23,479 nt of DNA, from assembly GCA_017620455.1 (NCBI GenBank), contig JAFZQK010000073.1, forward strand, positions 1 to 23,479, written 5' to 3'. Position 1 is the first letter of the stretch. Every line of letters starts with the position of its first letter. A program made the position numbers and the translations under genes. The notes below the pieces were generated by a model. That model was not told the DNA's origin. It worked only from the letters and a program-made list of their open reading frames with translations, and made no database searches. Positions 21,874 to 23,479 of this stretch are shown here, in pieces. The DNA is from Clostridia bacterium. GTDB lineage: Bacteria > Bacillota_A > Clostridia > Christensenellales > Aristaeellaceae.

Positions 21874-23010
21874 TCACGGATTGAACAATTCCTTCACCTT
21901 GTCCAGAAAGCTCTTGCGGCCTTCGTATTCCCGGCCGGTGGCGGTGTCGGCGAACTGGCGCAGCAGCTCCTTTTGCTTTTCGTTGAGCCGCCGGGGCACC
22001 TCCACCCGGATGTGCAGGATCATGTCGCCGCGGTAATTGCCCCGCAGCTGCTGCACGCCCTGGCCCTTGATGCGGTATTCCGCGTCGTTCTGGGTGCCCT
22101 CGGGGATATGGAAATTCACCTTGCCGCCCCCCAGGGTGGGCACTTCCACGTCGGCCCCCAGGGCCGCCTGGGTAAAGGAGATGGGGAAGTCCAGATGCAG
22201 GTTGATGCCCTCCCGGCGGAACAGCTTATGGGGCCGCACCGTCACCTGGATATAGAGGTCGCCGTTGGGCCCGCCGTTGCGCCCGGGCTCGCCCTGGCCG
22301 TTCATCACGATGGTCTGGCCGTTGTCGATGCCCGCGGGCACCTTCACGGACGCCGTGCGCCGCCGCCTGATCCGGCCCGTCCCGGCGCAGGCGGGACATT
22401 TATCGGTGATCACCTTGCCGCTTCCGCCGCAGGTGGAGCAGGTGCGCACCGTGACCATGAAGCCGCCCTGCATGCGCACCTGGCCGGTGCCCTTGCAGGT
22501 GGGGCAGGTCTTGGGCTGGGTGCCGGGCTTGGCGCCGCTGCCGTGACAGGCGTCGCAGTTTTCGGTGCGGGTGAACTCAAAGGATTTTTCGCAGCCGAAG
22601 GCCGCTTCCTCGAAGCTGATGCGCAGGTCGTAGCGCAGGTCGTTCCCCGCCATGGGGCCGTTTCTCCGCGCCGACGCGCCGCCCATGCCGCCGCCGAAAA
22701 GCTGGTCGAAAATATCGCCCATGCCGCCGAAGCCGCCGAAATCAAAGCCGCCGTACCCGCCGTTCGCCCCGAAGCCGCCCATGTTGGGGCCGTCCATGCC
22801 GAACTGATCGTACCGCGCCCGCTTTTCCGGATCGGACAGCACTTCGTTGGCCTCGTTCAGCTCCTTGAAGCGCTCCTCGGCCTGCTTGTCGTTGGGGTGC
22901 AGGTCCGGGTGGCACTCCTTGGCCAATTTCCGGTAGGCTTTTTTGATGTCGTCGGCGGAGGCGTTCTTGTCGACACCCAGCACCTCGTAGTAGTCTCTTT
23001 TCGTTGCCAT
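21874..23010 (-). CDS. dnaJ: Chaperone protein DnaJ
   Basis: Hsp40 co-chaperone that delivers unfolded clients to DnaK and stimulates its ATPase. The 378-residue product has the full type I architecture: J-domain with His34-Pro35-Asp36; Gly/Phe-rich linker (about 72-110); four zinc-binding repeats with Cys pairs at 152/155, 169/172, 191/194 and 205/208 (CxxCxGxG); and C-terminal substrate-binding domains with the VPTLGGGKVNFHIPEGT segment. Length is normal. The ATG at 23008-23010 is preceded by GAGG. It follows dnaK after a 199-base gap that holds a structured repeat, which may reduce DnaJ relative to DnaK. No CIRCE-like inverted repeat lies in that gap; grpE and hrcA, if clustered, lie upstream of the window. 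Confidence 0.97.
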   Translation of the reverse strand: MATKRDYYEVLGVDKNASADDIKKAYRKLAKECHPDLHPNDKQAEERFKELNEANEVLSDPEKRARYDQFGMDGPNMGGFGANGGYGGFDFGGFGGMGDIFDQLFGGGMGGASARRNGPMAGNDLRYDLRISFEEAAFGCEKSFEFTRTENCDACHGSGAKPGTQPKTCPTCKGTGQVRMQGGFMVTVRTCSTCGGSGKVITDKCPACAGTGRIRRRRTASVKVPAGIDNGQTIVMNGQGEPGRNGGPNGDLYIQVTVRPHKLFRREGINLHLDFPISFTQAALGADVEVPTLGGGKVNFHIPEGTQNDAEYRIKGQGVQQLRGNYRGDMILHIRVEVPRRLNEKQKELLRQFADTATGREYEGRKSFLDKVKELFNP

Positions 23011-23050
23011 TGTTTCCTCAACTCACAGTTTGTTTGGGTTTTTTCTTTTT

Positions 23051-23190
23051 TTGGGGGGAACCGCTCTTTGGAAGTTTCTTCGCATGGCCTGCGCTTCGCT
23101 TGCCCATGCTCTCATGTTTTCCGTTTTCAGCGTAACGGCGCGCCAGGCGTCACTTTCGTGCCGCCTGGCTGAAAGAACGGTTTCCCCCAG
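23051..23190. repeat. Structured palindromic repeat between dnaK and dnaJ, long copy
   Basis: The left arm (from 23051, TTGGGGGGAACCGCTCTTTG) and the right arm (from 23171, GAAAGAACGGTTTCCCCC, ending at 23190) are near-perfect inverted repeats of about 20 bases. They match the arms of the short copy at 8634-8677 (one difference on the left, an 18-base identity on the right). The interior, about 100 bases, contains further hairpins: GCATGG (23082-23087) / CCATGC (23104-23109), and CCAGGCG (23143-23149) / CGCCTGG (23162-23168) with inner CAC/GTG. No transposase is visible. Confidence 0.82.
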
Positions 23191-23209
23191 AAAAGTTTCA
23201 ATCGTTCCC

Positions 23210-23479
23210 TTACTGCACGCTGCCGTCGGCGTTGAAGGAGCCGTCGTCATTCTGGGTGCCGGGCTGGGGGCCCGCCTGGGCGCCCATATCGGGGCCGGGC
23301 TGGCCGCCCTGCTGCTGGTAGAGCTTGCCGAAGATGGCGTAGACCTTCTGGGTCAGGGCATCCATGGCGGACTTGATTTCGCTGGCGTTATTGCCCTCGC
23401 GGACCTTCTTGAAGGAGGCGATTTCGTTTTCCACGGTGGCCTTGTCCTCGGCGGACAGCTTGTCGCCGTTGTCCTTGAG
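23210..23479 (-). CDS. dnaK: Chaperone protein DnaK, C-terminal 89 residues (rest lies outside the window)
   Basis: Hsp70 chaperone. Only the C-terminal helical lid and tail are visible: LKDNGDKLSAEDKATVENE, FKKVREGNNASEIKSAMDAL and QKVYAIFGKLYQQQGGQ. A glycine/proline/glutamine-rich disordered tail (PGPDMGAQAGPQPG...) follows and ends FNADGSVQ, instead of the usual short acidic EEVxD-like motif of many DnaK proteins. Lid helix spacing is normal. The gene is followed by the structured repeat and dnaJ in the usual order dnaK-dnaJ. Everything upstream, including the ATPase domain, is beyond the window edge. Confidence 0.93.
   Translation of the reverse strand, partial: LKDNGDKLSAEDKATVENEIASFKKVREGNNASEIKSAMDALTQKVYAIFGKLYQQQGGQPGPDMGAQAGPQPGTQNDDGSFNADGSVQ

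Noticed and set aside
23023..23250. A 75-residue minus-strand open frame across the dnaK-dnaJ gap.
   Set aside because: It overlaps the end of dnaK and translates the structured repeat itself; no ribosome-binding site and no domain. Best explained as readthrough of the repeat.

Overview
The window looks like a chromosomal segment of a GC-rich member of the Firmicutes, probably an uncultured anaerobe of class Clostridia (by eye about 60-65% GC). The basis is gene content: a murA / pgsA / recA run, a DivIC-like divisome gene next to a short Ppx/GppA gene, a 57-residue S21, a DegV-family protein, PdaC-like secreted deacetylase architecture and SH3b/CHAP wall enzymes. Ribosome-binding sites are mostly strong AGGAGG types, and GTG or TTG starts are common. 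No tRNA, rRNA, CRISPR array, transposase or phage gene was seen. The genus cannot be named from sequence alone.

Layout. (1) 1-3762, minus strand, in transcription order: murA, a J-domain/TPR-like protein, pgsA, a membrane-anchored metallophosphoesterase and recA (its 3' part lies outside the window), all from one good promoter at 3817-3845. (2) 3949-8622, plus strand: a membrane-anchored ImmA/IrrE-type protease, a DivIC-like protein, a Ppx/GppA phosphatase and a HIT protein; then rpsU with its own promoter, structured leader and terminator; then a secreted propeller-like protein and a NUDIX hydrolase. (3) 8623-8850: a gene-free convergent region built of two mirrored composite hairpin/terminator units. 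(4) 8851-13051, minus strand: a short-chain dehydrogenase/reductase followed by a 1116-residue fusion of acyl-AMP ligase, acyl carrier protein and alpha-oxoamine synthase. (5) 13244-14416, plus strand: an RlmI-type 23S rRNA methyltransferase, divergent from (4). (6) 14420-19217, minus strand: YbhN-like membrane protein, Big2/CHAP wall enzyme, SH3b-SH3b-PdaC-like-NodB deacetylase and a COG1237-type metallo-hydrolase. (7) 19386-21791, plus strand: DegV fatty-acid-binding protein, a small ABC-fold ATPase and a short secreted protein. (8) 21874-23479, minus strand: dnaJ and the end of dnaK, separated by a structured repeat.

The most interesting system is (4). The fusion contains the activities needed to activate a fatty acid, load it on a carrier and condense it decarboxylatively with an amino acid; the adjacent reductase could reduce the resulting 3-keto product. 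This resembles the split acyl-ACP synthetase / ACP / serine palmitoyltransferase / reductase gene sets of bacterial sphingolipid pathways, condensed here into two genes. Product and amino-acid substrate are inferred, not shown. The second notable item is a dispersed palindromic repeat family at 8634-8677, 8800-8834 (diverged) and 23051-23190.

No gene-free stretch exceeds 300 bases. The largest are 8623-8850 (hairpin units), 23011-23209 (repeat), 13052-13243 (divergent promoters), 3763-3948 (divergent promoters), 6377-6559 (rpsU promoter and leader) and 19218-19385 (divergent promoters).
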